This document shows, piece by piece, positions 42,945-51,372 of a stretch of DNA of 64,000 nt. The notes below the pieces were generated by a model. That model was given only the letters and a program-made list of their open reading frames with translations. It searched no databases and was not told where the DNA came from. Source of the DNA: Nocardioides sp. S5 (GTDB lineage Bacteria; Actinomycetota; Actinomycetes; Propionibacteriales; Nocardioidaceae); assembly GCF_017310035.1 (NCBI RefSeq), contig NZ_CP022296.1:3782001-3846000 (forward strand), in the 5' to 3' direction. Made by a program: the position numbers and the translations under genes. The number at the start of each line of letters is the position of its first letter. Positions within the stretch are counted from its first letter, which is position 1.

Positions 42945-44353
42945 GGTAGGCGATCCCCCGCCGTGGCGAGGCGGCGCACCAGCCGGTGCGCCGCGAGGGG
43001 GTGCTGCTCGGCGAGCAGCCCGGCGGCGGCCAGCACGTAGTCGCGGTCGACGACGACCTCCGGGTCGCGCGGGAGCTGCCAGCCGCCCTCGAAGGCGTCG
43101 CCGGTCGCGGGCAGCAGCACGCGGCGTACGGCGTCAGGGCCGCCGTGGCGCAGCACGCCACCGGAGCCGACCAGCAGGTCGACCTCGCGCAGGTCCTTGC
43201 CGCTGCGCTCGACGACGCGGCCCTCGGGGCTCACCACGACCTTGCTGCGTCCGGCGTGGCGCTCCAGCGCGATCCGCACCGCAGCGGCCGCGATCTCGAG
43301 GTCGGCGTCGCGCTCGTGGGCGTCGGCGGGGAGGAGGTCGGGCTGCTCGCGGCGGCGTACGGCGGCGACGTGCAGGTCGTCGCGGCCCGCGGCCTCCACC
43401 GTCGAGATCGCCGACCAGCGCATCCCGAGGTCCCCCTCGACGGTGCGGGTCACGGGCGTCGTCGCGACCACCTCGCGGGCGAGCCGGCTCTCCTCCGGGT
43501 CGAGCTCGACCACGCTGTGCACGTCTGTCGTGGCGCCGCCGACGTCGACGACGACCACGTCGCCCGCACCGGGGTGCTCGTCGTCGAGCCCGCGCGCGAG
43601 CAGCTCGACGCCGGTGAGCACGACGTCCGGGGTGGCACCGCGCACCAGGTCGGTGAAGGCACGGCCGCGGGAGTCGGTGCGGCTGCTGAGGTGCTTGCCG
43701 CCGATGACGTGGCTGAGGAAGATCTCGCGGATCGCACGCCGGGCACTGTCGGGGGCGAGCACACCGATGCGCGGGACGACGTTGTCGGCGAGGACGTACG
43801 GCGTCTGCGACTCCGCGAGCAGCTCGGCGACCAGCGGCTGGGAGTCGACGTTGCCGGCCACCACCACCGGCCCCGCCCACGGGGCCGCGGAGAGGAAGGC
43901 CGCATCGCCCTCGAGCACCTCGGCGTTGCCGCCGTCGGTGCCGCCGACGAGCAGGACGACGTCGGGCTCGGCCTGCCGGAGCGCGACGAGCTTGTCGGCG
44001 TCGAGGCCCCCATGGAGCACCAGCACCACCTTGCCGCCGCTGGACAGCGCGACGCGGCGCCCGGCCTCGGCGGTCACGAGCTCCTCGTTGCCGACGACCG
44101 CGATGCGCAGCCCGCCGCCGGCGCTGGAGCAGGCCAGCACGTCGGACTCGGGGGCGCGGGGGTCCTGCTCGGTGAGTGCGCGCATGCAGGCGTCGTACCC
44201 GTCGAGCACGTCGCCATCCCCCGCCGCGTCCGGGAGGGTGGTCGGGTGGCTGGCCGACGCGAGCAGGTCGCCGGTCGCCAGGTCGACCAGGGCGGCCTTG
44301 GTGAAGGTCGAACCGAAGTCGACGCAGACCACGGACGTCGCTGCGGTGCTCAC
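42941..44353 (-). CDS. Glutamate mutase L-like ATPase (MutL/GlmL)
   Basis: ASKHA-fold protein of the GlmL family, thought to help a B12-dependent mutase, perhaps by exchanging damaged cobalamin. The 470 residues start VVCVDFGSTFTKAALVDLAT (phosphate 1 loop), with VVLLVGGTDGGNAEVL, VVAGNVDSQPLV, the second loop VVVVDVGGATTDVHSV and GSGGVLRHG near the end. This protein normally sits with the glutamate mutase genes (glmS/glmE), but neither is in the window; its neighbours are DUF202 and an AI-2E protein. It may serve a different mutase such as methylmalonyl-CoA mutase, an inference. Confidence 0.87.
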   Translation of the reverse strand: MSTAATSVVCVDFGSTFTKAALVDLATGDLLASASHPTTLPDAAGDGDVLDGYDACMRALTEQDPRAPESDVLACSSAGGGLRIAVVGNEELVTAEAGRRVALSSGGKVVLVLHGGLDADKLVALRQAEPDVVLLVGGTDGGNAEVLEGDAAFLSAAPWAGPVVVAGNVDSQPLVAELLAESQTPYVLADNVVPRIGVLAPDSARRAIREIFLSHVIGGKHLSSRTDSRGRAFTDLVRGATPDVVLTGVELLARGLDDEHPGAGDVVVVDVGGATTDVHSVVELDPEESRLAREVVATTPVTRTVEGDLGMRWSAISTVEAAGRDDLHVAAVRRREQPDLLPADAHERDADLEIAAAAVRIALERHAGRSKVVVSPEGRVVERSGKDLREVDLLVGSGGVLRHGGPDAVRRVLLPATGDAFEGGWQLPRDPEVVVDRDYVLAAAGLLAEQHPLAAHRLVRRLATAGDRLP

Positions 44354-44673
44354 ACCACCACCGAGATGCCGGCGGCCACGACGACGACCAGGACGGCGAG
44401 GGCCATCAGGTGGACCGTGGTGCCGGCGGGCAGGTCGTGGCCGGCACGGATCGCGCGGTCCGCCTGCCGGAAGCGCAGCCAGCCCCCGGCGGCCGCCACG
44501 GCCGCGGAGGCGAGGAGCAGCAGGCCCAGCAGGCGCTGCGACCACGACGGCTCGAGCAGGTGGAAGACCGCCAGGGAGGCGGCGACCAGGCCGACGGCGG
44601 TGCGCTCGTAGGCCAGGAAGGTCCGCTCGTTGGCGAGCGAGAAACGGATGTCGGGCTCGACGGGAGTGGCCAC
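44350..44673 (-). CDS. DUF202 (YidH-type) membrane protein
   Basis: 107 residues with three membrane helices and the DUF202 signature FSLANERTFLAYERTAVGLV at the N-terminus. Such proteins, YidH in E. coli and the VTC-associated domain in yeast, have no proven role. It starts 5 bases after metB ends and overlaps mutL by 4 bases, making it part of the metB operon. Confidence 0.88.
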   Translation of the reverse strand: MATPVEPDIRFSLANERTFLAYERTAVGLVAASLAVFHLLEPSWSQRLLGLLLLASAAVAAAGGWLRFRQADRAIRAGHDLPAGTTVHLMALAVLVVVVAAGISVVV

Positions 44674-44678
44674 CGGGC

Positions 44679-45839
44679 TCAGCCCAGCGACCGGTCGAGG
44701 TCGGCGACGAGGTCCTCGATGCTCTCGATGCCGACGCTGAGCCGGATGAGGTCGGCCGGGACCTCGAGGTCCGTGCCGGCCACGCTGGCGTGGGTCATCC
44801 GCCCGGGGTGCTCGATGAGCGACTCGACGCCGCCGAGCGACTCGCCGAGGGTGAAGACCTCCGCGCGCTCGCAGACCGCGAGGGCCTGCTGCTCGCCGCC
44901 GGCGACGCGGAAGGAGATCATCCCGCCGAAGCGCTTCATCTGGCGCGCGGCGACGTCGTGGCCCGGGTGGGCGGCGAGGCCGGGGTAGATGACCTCGGTG
45001 ACCCGAGGGTCGCCGTCGAGGAACTCCACGACCCGCTCCGCGTTGTCGCAGTGGCGGTCCATGCGGACGCCGAGCGTCTTGAGGCCCCGGTGGGTGAGGA
45101 AGGCGTCGAAGGGCCCGGCCACCGCGCCCATGGCGTTCTGGTGGAAGCCGATCTTCTCGGCGAGGTCGAGGTCACGGACCACGACCGCGCCGCCCACCAC
45201 GTCGCTGTGCCCGCCGACGTACTTGGTGGTGGAGTGGACCACCACGTCGGCGCCGAGCGTCAGCGGCTGCTGGAGGTAGGGCGAGGCGAAGGTGTTGTCG
45301 ACGACCAGCAGCGCACCGGCGTCGTGGGCCGCCGCCGCCAGCGCCTCGATGTCGCCGATGGTGAGCATCGGGTTGGTGGGCGTCTCGACCCACACCAGCT
45401 TCGTGCGTCCGGGCTCGATCGCCGCGGCGACGGCATCGGTGTCGGCAACGGGCGCGGGGGTGTGGGCGGTGCCCCAGAGCCTCGCGACCTTGTCGAAGAG
45501 GCGGAACGTGCCGCCGTAGGCGTCGTCCGGGATCACGACATGGTCGCCGGGAGCGGTGAGCGCCCGGATGATGGCGTCCTCGGCGGCGAGGCCGGAGGCG
45601 AAGGCGAACCCCTTCTCGCCGTCCTCGACGGCCGCGAGCGCCCCCTCGAGCGCCGTACGCGTGGGGTTGGCCGAGCGGCTGTACTCGTAGCCGCCGCGGA
45701 GGCCGCCGACACCGTCCTGCTTGTAGGTGCTGCTGGCGTAGATGGGCGGGTTGACCGCCCCGGTCATCGCGTCGGGCTCGTAGCCGGCGTGGATCGCACG
45801 CGTCTCGAACCCGGACTTGTTGGCATGTTCCTGGCTCAC
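44679..45839 (-). CDS. metB: Cystathionine gamma-synthase
   Basis: PLP enzyme that joins O-succinyl- or O-acetyl-homoserine to cysteine to give cystathionine in methionine synthesis. The 386 residues have FETRAIHAGYEPDAMTGAVN, YSRSANPTRTALE, FASGLAAEDAI, the PLP Asp in LLVVDNTFASPYLQ and the Schiff-base Lys in VVHSTTKYVGGHSDVVGGAV. M. tuberculosis Rv1079 (metB) is next to greA, as here after a short insertion. TACGCT (45851-45846 on the minus strand) ends 6 nt before the GTG: leaderless. First gene of metB-DUF202-mutL-AI-2E-ilvA. Confidence 0.92.
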   Translation of the reverse strand: MSQEHANKSGFETRAIHAGYEPDAMTGAVNPPIYASSTYKQDGVGGLRGGYEYSRSANPTRTALEGALAAVEDGEKGFAFASGLAAEDAIIRALTAPGDHVVIPDDAYGGTFRLFDKVARLWGTAHTPAPVADTDAVAAAIEPGRTKLVWVETPTNPMLTIGDIEALAAAAHDAGALLVVDNTFASPYLQQPLTLGADVVVHSTTKYVGGHSDVVGGAVVVRDLDLAEKIGFHQNAMGAVAGPFDAFLTHRGLKTLGVRMDRHCDNAERVVEFLDGDPRVTEVIYPGLAAHPGHDVAARQMKRFGGMISFRVAGGEQQALAVCERAEVFTLGESLGGVESLIEHPGRMTHASVAGTDLEVPADLIRLSVGIESIEDLVADLDRSLG

Positions 45840-45880
45840 ACCGCGAGCGTAGACCCCGCGGGCCCCGCTGCGGACAGCGG

Positions 45881-45914
45881 AACGGCCGCCGTGCCCCCCG
45901 GCGCGGCGGCCGTT
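45881..45914 (-). terminator. Hairpin after the YTKAESDAKY-protein gene
   Basis: AACGGCCGCCG and CGGCGGCCGTT pair perfectly over 11 bp around a 12-base loop. It lies 24 bases past the stop codon of the upstream secreted-protein gene and before the metB promoter. There is no U-tract in the minus-strand reading. Confidence 0.65.
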
Positions 45915-45937
45915 TGCCGGCCGAGCGAGGTCCGTCC

Positions 45938-46714
45938 CTACTCGACGCTGGCGGGTGACCCCCGGTCCGGCGTGGTGAGCGAGCCGCCGTCGGGCCGTGT
46001 GGTCGAGACACCGGCCGCGCCGCCGGGGTTGAGTGCCCAGCTGCCGTAGGCCTGGGCACGACCAGCCGCGGCCGAGACGGCGTACATCGTCAGACCCCAC
46101 GGGTCGGCGGTGCCGGTCGCGCCGAGAACGCAGTTCGCGCCAGCTCCCTTGCACGTGTAGTAGCCGCTCACGTTCTGCTTGCCAGCGACGAAGATGCACA
46201 GGTTGCCCGGCAAGGCACCCGGCGTGGCAGCGTTGCCCGAGCAACCGGCGGGCACCACCCCGGTGTCGATCACGTGGACAGTTGGCGCGACCTTCAGCTG
46301 GACCGGAAAGGCGATGTCCGCCGTGGCGTACGCGCCCGCCCCCGGTACATAGGAATGGGCAAGGAAGGAACCGCGGTAGGTGGTCGGGACGGGAACGTAC
46401 TTCGCGTCGGTCTCGGCCTTGGTGTACGACGACCCGGCGCCGGCGTACTTCGCGTCGCTCTCGGCCTTGGTGTAGCCCGAGCCGGCGGTCTCGTAGGACC
46501 CCTTCGGCTGGTACTTCGCGTTGCTCTGCGCCTTGGTGTAGTAGCGCTTGTCCGCGAGGGGCTTGAGGTTCTTCTTCCAGATCTTCTTCCAGCTGGTGGC
46601 CACTGCGCTGCTGACCTGGGCACCGGCGGGCGTGACGGCCATCAGGCCTCCACCGACCAGGACCCCGACCAGGAGGGCGACGAGGGCCCTCCGCGCCGAT
46701 CGACGAGACGACAT
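45938..46714 (-). CDS. Secreted protein with YTKAESDAKY repeats
   Basis: 258 residues. A signal sequence (RRALVALLVGVLVGGGLMAV, cleavage near TPAGAQ) leads to a repeat region with three 10-residue units, YTKAQSNAKY (59-68), YTKAESDAKY (81-90) and YTKAETDAKY (97-106), then a beta-rich domain of about 140 residues with four cysteines (AGCSG, NLCIF, YTCKG, NCVLG). The Y-[TS]-K-A-E-[ST]-D-A-K-Y unit occurs in phage tail-fibre and actinobacterial surface proteins, where it marks trimeric rods. A surface or pilus-like spike is a guess. AAAGGAA precedes the ATG. Confidence 0.7.
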   Translation of the reverse strand: MSSRRSARRALVALLVGVLVGGGLMAVTPAGAQVSSAVATSWKKIWKKNLKPLADKRYYTKAQSNAKYQPKGSYETAGSGYTKAESDAKYAGAGSSYTKAETDAKYVPVPTTYRGSFLAHSYVPGAGAYATADIAFPVQLKVAPTVHVIDTGVVPAGCSGNAATPGALPGNLCIFVAGKQNVSGYYTCKGAGANCVLGATGTADPWGLTMYAVSAAAGRAQAYGSWALNPGGAAGVSTTRPDGGSLTTPDRGSPASVE

Positions 46715-46866
46715 GGGCGTTCCTTTCCACGAGACGAGCTGTTGGGACCACCGTCCTCCTGCCCGTCGCCCCGCGCATCGGTGGCAGTACGACGACTAGA
46801 CCGCGTAATTTCACCGATGCCCGCGCCTCGTCGCGGAGGACTTGTCCGCCGAGGGAGGATGGGGCC

Positions 46867-47517
46867 ATGTTCGGATTCGGCAAGCCCAGCACCCTGCCCA
46901 CCCCCGACCAGGCCCTGCCGGGTCGCGCGGAGTCGATGTGGAGCCTCGGGGAGCACGTCGTCCTGCACACGCCGGTGGTCACCGACGAGGCGCCCGCCGG
47001 CCACGAGGTCGCGATCCTCGGCCTCGGCTGCTTCTGGGGCGCGGAGGAGATCTATTGGCAGCTGCCCGGCGTGTGGTCCACGTCGGTCGGCTACGCCGGC
47101 GGCAGCACGCCGCACCCGACCTACGAGGAGGTGTGCAGCGGCCGCACCGGCCACACCGAGGCGATCCGTGTGGTCTTCGACCCGACGGTCGTGTCCTACG
47201 CCGACCTGCTCAAGAAGTTCTTCGAGATCCACGACCCGACCCAGGGCATGCGCCAGGGCAACGACGTCGGCACCCAGTACCGCTCCGCGATCTACTGGAC
47301 GACCCCCGAGCAGGAGCAGACCGCCCGCGAGCTGACCAAGGTGTACGGCGAGGAGCTCGCACGCCGCGGCCTCGGCGAGATCACCACGGAGATCCGCCCG
47401 TCGAGCCAGACGCCGTACTTCTACGCCGAGGACGCCCACCAGCAGTACCTGGCCAAGAACCCCTTCGGCTACCGCTGCCACGCCAACACGGGAGTGAAGT
47501 TCCCCGAGACCGCCTGA
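46867..47517 (+). CDS. msrA: Peptide methionine sulfoxide reductase MsrA
   Basis: Repairs methionine-S-sulfoxide in proteins. The 216 residues carry the catalytic LGLGCFWGAEE, then VGYAGGSTPHPTYEEVCSGRTGHTEAI and GNDVGTQYRSAIY. A roughly 45-residue N-terminal extension (TPDQALPGRAESMWSLGEHV) and the C-terminal GYRCHANTGVKFPETA are typical of the actinobacterial/E. coli length class. GGGAGG precedes the ATG. No msrB is adjacent. Confidence 0.95.
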   Translation: MFGFGKPSTLPTPDQALPGRAESMWSLGEHVVLHTPVVTDEAPAGHEVAILGLGCFWGAEEIYWQLPGVWSTSVGYAGGSTPHPTYEEVCSGRTGHTEAIRVVFDPTVVSYADLLKKFFEIHDPTQGMRQGNDVGTQYRSAIYWTTPEQEQTARELTKVYGEELARRGLGEITTEIRPSSQTPYFYAEDAHQQYLAKNPFGYRCHANTGVKFPETA

Positions 47518-47596
47518 CCGGGCTGTCGATCTCCGGGGTCCTCGTCCGTCACAGTGGTGACAGGCCGCACGCGGCGGCCCCGACGGAGGAGGTCCC

Positions 47597-47938
47597 ATGA
47601 CCCGGTACGCCATCTACTTCCACCAGCAGTGGGTCGGGGACCACGACGAGGAGTGGTTCCGGAGCCGGGTCGAGCCGTCCACGGCCGTGGTCCGCGAGAT
47701 GGAGGAGGCAGGCGTCCTCGTCTTCGCGGGCGGGCTCGTGGAGGACATGGACCACGCCTTCAGCGCCGACGGGACCAGCGGGACGATGGTCGTCACCGAC
47801 GGGCCCTACACCGAGACGACCGAGCAGCTCGGCGGGATCACGGTCATCGAGGTCCCCGACGTCGACACCGCGAAGATGTGGGCGGCCCGGGTCGCCGAGG
47901 GGTGCGGGTGGCCTCAGGAGGTCCGGGTCGTCATGTGA
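47597..47938 (+). CDS. YCII-related domain protein
   Basis: 113-residue protein with a YCII-related ferredoxin-like fold: RYAIYFHQQWVGDHDEEWF at the start, EMEEAGVLVFAGGLVED, DGPYTETTEQLGGITVIEVP and a conserved-length C-terminus. Larger relatives with DGPF/YxExKE motifs accompany ECF sigma factors; here no such gene is adjacent. ACGGAGGAGGTCCC precedes the ATG, a strong ribosome site. Role unknown. Confidence 0.8.
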   Translation: MTRYAIYFHQQWVGDHDEEWFRSRVEPSTAVVREMEEAGVLVFAGGLVEDMDHAFSADGTSGTMVVTDGPYTETTEQLGGITVIEVPDVDTAKMWAARVAEGCGWPQEVRVVM

Positions 47939-47953
47939 CGACCCGGACCACGC

Positions 47954-48502
47954 TCACCGCGCGACCCACTCGGTGAAGCTGCGCGGCTCGCCGAGCCAGT
48001 CGCGTCGCGTGTTGCTGCCGTCGGGGCGCGAGCCCGCGACCTTCACCGCGACGCGGACCTCGTCGGGCGAGCCGAGCGCCGCGCGGGAGATCCGCATCCG
48101 CACCTGCTCGCGGTCGTAGTCGATCCGCATCGCGTACGACCCCTCGACGGGTTCGCCCCACGAGGCGTTGGAGAAGCCGTCGACCTCGACCAGCTGGTAG
48201 TCCGTGCCGACGAAGTAGCCGCCGGCGAAGACGTGCTCCGGGCCGGGGTCGGCGGGGTCGGTGTCGAGGTAGACCGCGCCGGACGAGCCGGAGCGGAAGG
48301 ACTCGCGCAGGTCGGTGTGGGTCGTCGTGACGACGATGTTGCGGGCCTTGTGCTCGACCTGCACCGACCGGAGGTCGGCGCCGTGGGCGAGGTCCTTCGG
48401 GTCCTTGACGCCGATGCTGTCGGCGCTGGCCGGGGCGAGCTGGGTCAGGGCGAGGGTGGCGGCGAGCGCCAGGGTGGCGGAGCCGAGGATGGTGGTGCGC
48501 AT
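47954..48502 (-). CDS. Secreted protein, unknown
   Basis: 182 residues with a clear Sec signal (MRTTILGSATLALAATLALT, cleavage after APASA). The mature part is a single beta-rich domain with no cysteine: DLRSVQVEHKARNIVVTTTH, AVYLDTDPADPGPEHVFAGG and MRIDYDREQVRMRISRAALG. Such proteins are frequent, in several copies, in Nocardioides-like genomes; I know no function. It converges with the YCII gene with 15 bases between the stops. The ATG at 48502 follows GGAACAAGCACC. Confidence 0.65.
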   Translation of the reverse strand: MRTTILGSATLALAATLALTQLAPASADSIGVKDPKDLAHGADLRSVQVEHKARNIVVTTTHTDLRESFRSGSSGAVYLDTDPADPGPEHVFAGGYFVGTDYQLVEVDGFSNASWGEPVEGSYAMRIDYDREQVRMRISRAALGSPDEVRVAVKVAGSRPDGSNTRRDWLGEPRSFTEWVAR

Positions 48503-48646
48503 GGTGCTTGTTCCGTTCTCACAGGTGCCCCCGCGAGCCGGGGTGCACAGTGAGGACGCGTCCACGCCGCCGGAGGTTGCCTCTGATCCTTCGTCCGCCT
48601 GACATGATCCGGTTGCGCAGCAGGACCCGTCCGACCGAGGAGTCGC

Positions 48647-49375
48647 GTGCCCGCCCCATCGCCGTACCGTCACACCGTCGCCGCCTGGCTGGTCCACGCC
48701 TACACGGCCTCCGGGGTCGTCCTGGCCTTCCTGATGTTCGTCGCCGTCATGGAGGGCGACACCGTCCGCGCGCTCTGGCTGTTCCTCGTCGCGATGGTCG
48801 TCGACGGCACCGACGGCATGCTCGCGCGCTGGGTGCAGGTCAAGCGGTACGTCCCGTCGTTCGACGGCGCGCTCCTGGACAACATCGTCGACTACATCAC
48901 CTACGCCTTCATGCCGATGCTCCTGCTGTGGAGCGCGGGCTACCTCGGCGACGGGACCTCGGCGACCGTGCTCGCGGCGATCCCGCTGCTCGCCTCGGCC
49001 TACCAGTTCTGCCGGGTCGACGCGAAGACCGAGGACCACCTGTTCCTCGGCTTCCCCAGCTACTGGAACATCGCCGCGTTCTACGTCGTGGTGCTCGACC
49101 TCCGGCCCGCCACCGTCGCCGTCGTGCTGCTGGTGTGCGCGGTGCTCGTCTTCGTGCCCGTCGGCTACGTCTACCCCTCGCGCACCACGATGCTGCAGAG
49201 GACGACGCTCGCGCTGACCTGCCTGTGGCTGGCGAGCTACGCCGTGCTCCTGGTCCAGCTCCCCGACCCCAGTCCCGTGTGGCTGGCGATCTCGGTGGCC
49301 TACGTCGTCTACTACGTCGCGCTCAGCCTCCACCTGACGACGCGTCGCAGCCGCGCTGTCCCCGCAGGCACCTGA
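48647..49375 (+). CDS. pcs: Phosphatidylcholine synthase-like CDP-alcohol phosphatidyltransferase
   Basis: Membrane enzyme expected to condense CDP-diacylglycerol with choline. The 242 residues give about eight helices. The CDP-alcohol motif has the spread form of Pcs: DGTDGMLAR, then twelve residues, then GALLDNIVDYITYAFMP. The segment LGFPSYWNIAAFYVVVLDLR is also typical of Pcs and absent from other family members. GTG at 48647 follows GACCGAGGAGTCGC. Phosphatidylcholine is uncommon in actinobacteria, so the call merits lipid analysis. Convergent with DUF1905, the two stops directly adjoining. Confidence 0.85.
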   Translation: MPAPSPYRHTVAAWLVHAYTASGVVLAFLMFVAVMEGDTVRALWLFLVAMVVDGTDGMLARWVQVKRYVPSFDGALLDNIVDYITYAFMPMLLLWSAGYLGDGTSATVLAAIPLLASAYQFCRVDAKTEDHLFLGFPSYWNIAAFYVVVLDLRPATVAVVLLVCAVLVFVPVGYVYPSRTTMLQRTTLALTCLWLASYAVLLVQLPDPSPVWLAISVAYVVYYVALSLHLTTRRSRAVPAGT

Positions 49376-49660
49376 CTACCTGCCGACGGAGAGGCGTACG
49401 TCGACCACGTCGCCGAGGCCGACACCCTCGGCACGGCGTACGGCGTCCTTCACGGGGAGGAACCACGTCTCCTCGCGGGGGAACATCGACGTGGTGAACC
49501 CGGTGTCCCCGATGCGGGCGCGCACTGGCACCACGCCCCAGTAGACGACCTCGGCCTTCACCTCGTCGACGAGGTCGGCCGCGTCCAGCGGCAGGCGTAC
49601 GAAGTGGAAGGGCGCGGGTCCGCGCCACTCGACCACCTCGCCGCTGAACTCGATCTCCAT
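49376..49660 (-). CDS. DUF1905 domain protein
   Basis: 94 residues forming one DUF1905 beta-barrel: MEIEFSGEVVEWRGPAPFHF, VKAEVVYWGVVPVRARIG, TSMFPREETWFLPVKDAVRR and a final VGLGDVVDVRLSVGR. It is usually found alone or fused to a YdeI-like domain; role unknown. CGGGAGGCGGAC before the ATG at 49660 marks the start better than the in-frame codon at 49687. Confidence 0.8.
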   Translation of the reverse strand: MEIEFSGEVVEWRGPAPFHFVRLPLDAADLVDEVKAEVVYWGVVPVRARIGDTGFTTSMFPREETWFLPVKDAVRRAEGVGLGDVVDVRLSVGR

Positions 49661-49696
49661 GTCCGCCTCCCGGTGCCACTCAACCAAATGGCAGAC

Positions 49697-49726
49697 GCGG
49701 GCGGGAGTCCGAGAACTCCCGCCCGC
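49697..49726. terminator. Hairpin between DUF1905 and subtilase genes
   Basis: GCGGGCGGGAGT and ACTCCCGCCCGC pair perfectly over 12 bp around CCGAGA. It lies about 70 bases beyond the subtilase stop and just upstream of the DUF1905 start on the same strand, so it probably ends subtilase transcription. No T-run follows. Confidence 0.65.
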
Positions 49727-49794
49727 AGGTCCACCGCGCCCCTGTTGCGCAGTGTCCCTCCCCCTGGAGAGGGTCTGTGGTCAGCCCCGGTGGG

Positions 49795-51267
49795 TCACCC
49801 GAGGGCTGCGACGGCGGCCACGACATCGACCAGGCCGTAGCCCTTGTCGTACGACGTGGTGCCGAGCGGGCCGGCCTCGTAGGCCGCGCCGTCGGCGTAC
49901 TTGTGCGCCGAGACCTTCAGCGCCTGCTCGATCTCGGCCGGCGTCGCGGACGGGTCGGCCTGGAACAGCTGGGCGACGATGCCCGCGATGTGCGGGGCTG
50001 CCATCGAGGTGCCGCTGATGGTGTTGAACGTGCCGAGGTCGAGCGCGCCCGGACCGTTGCGGAAGTCGAGGCCGGTCGAGCAGATGGCGAGGTAGAGCCG
50101 GCACGAGGAGGTGATGTTCTCCCCCGGCGCCGAGATGTCCGGCCAGGTGGAGGCGTCGGACGACAGGCCGCGCGAGCTGTACTCGGAGACGACGCCCTCG
50201 CGGGTGCCGGTGTCCTGGTCGTAGTAGGAGGCGACCGAGAGGATGCCGCCGGTCGGGTCCTGGCCGGGCGGGTTGGTCAGGCTGGTCGAGCCGTCGCCGC
50301 CGTCGTTGCCTGCCGCCCAGACGGTCACGACGCCCTCGGCCGCCAGCGCACGCTGGAGCTTCACGGTCGCGGACTCCGGGTCGAACTCCCCGCCGCCGGT
50401 GGGGCCGTACGAGTTGTTGGTGACCTTGATGGGCGGGCAGGTCGTCGCGGGGACGCCGGCGCCGCACGGCGCCTCGTGGTTCTCCAGGACCCAGTTGAGG
50501 GCGGAGTCGGCGCCGAGGATGACGATGCCCGCGCCGGTGGAGACGGACACCAGCTTGGCGCCGGGTGCGGCGCCCTGGAGCTTGCCGCCGTCGGTCAGCG
50601 TGGTCGGCCGGCCGGCGACGATGCCGCTGACGTGGGTGCCGTGGCCGCCGACGGAGAGGGTGTCGGTGTCGATGACGTTGGGGAGCCGCTGGACCGAGCA
50701 GGTCTCGGTCAGGGGCTCGCACAGCGCCTTGAGGTTGGCGACGACGGCGCTCGAGCCGTCGGCCTCCCGGAAGTAGGGGTGGGTCGGGTCGACGCCGGAG
50801 TCGATCACCGCGACGCTGACGCCCCTGCCGGTCAGGGCGGTGCCGTCGGCGCCGGTCAGCGTGGTGGCCGCCTCGGCGCCGCGGGTGGCGGTGTTGGAGG
50901 TCTCCTGGAAGAACTCGATCGGCTGTGCCCCGCCCTCGACGTACGTCACGCCGGGTGCGCTGCGCACGGCCTGGACCTGGCTCTTGGTCGCATTGGCGAT
51001 GACCACGCCGATCGACGCGAACTCGCCCTTCTTCGCCATGCCCGCGGCCACGACGGCGTCGCGTGCCGCGGTGAGCGAGGTGCCGTGCACCATCACGGTC
51101 GTCCGGCCGGACAGGGTCGTCAGCTGGCGGGCGAGGAAGTCGGACACGTTGGCCGGGGTCGTCGTCGCGCCGGCCGGGTCGGCTGCCGAGGCGGTGCCGC
51201 CGACGGCGAAGGTCGCCGAGGCGGCGAGGACGCTCGCCGCGCAGGCGAGGAGGGGCTTGTGACGCAC
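49795..51267 (-). CDS. Secreted subtilisin-like serine protease (S8 family)
   Basis: Exported protease of 490 residues. A Sec signal (LACAASVLAASATFAVGG, cleavage after TASA) precedes an inhibitor I9-type propeptide (about 30-130), then the catalytic domain: Asp in VAVIDSGVDPTHPYF, His in GGHGTHVSGIVAG, oxyanion Asn in VTVWAAGNDGG and Ser in SGTSMAAPHIAGI. Cysteines LCEPLTETC and PCGAG/TCPP could form disulfides. GGGAGGACCCC lies before the GTG at 51267. It has no C-terminal anchor, so it is released. Confidence 0.93.
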   Translation of the reverse strand: MRHKPLLACAASVLAASATFAVGGTASAADPAGATTTPANVSDFLARQLTTLSGRTTVMVHGTSLTAARDAVVAAGMAKKGEFASIGVVIANATKSQVQAVRSAPGVTYVEGGAQPIEFFQETSNTATRGAEAATTLTGADGTALTGRGVSVAVIDSGVDPTHPYFREADGSSAVVANLKALCEPLTETCSVQRLPNVIDTDTLSVGGHGTHVSGIVAGRPTTLTDGGKLQGAAPGAKLVSVSTGAGIVILGADSALNWVLENHEAPCGAGVPATTCPPIKVTNNSYGPTGGGEFDPESATVKLQRALAAEGVVTVWAAGNDGGDGSTSLTNPPGQDPTGGILSVASYYDQDTGTREGVVSEYSSRGLSSDASTWPDISAPGENITSSCRLYLAICSTGLDFRNGPGALDLGTFNTISGTSMAAPHIAGIVAQLFQADPSATPAEIEQALKVSAHKYADGAAYEAGPLGTTSYDKGYGLVDVVAAVAALG

Positions 51268-51372
51268 GGGGTCCTCCCGAGGTTGGAGTGTGGTTGCTCC
51301 GACAACGAGGCACCGTGGCCCGGGTCACGGCGTACGGCCGCACGGGTTTGGCGCACCGACGACAATGGGCCC

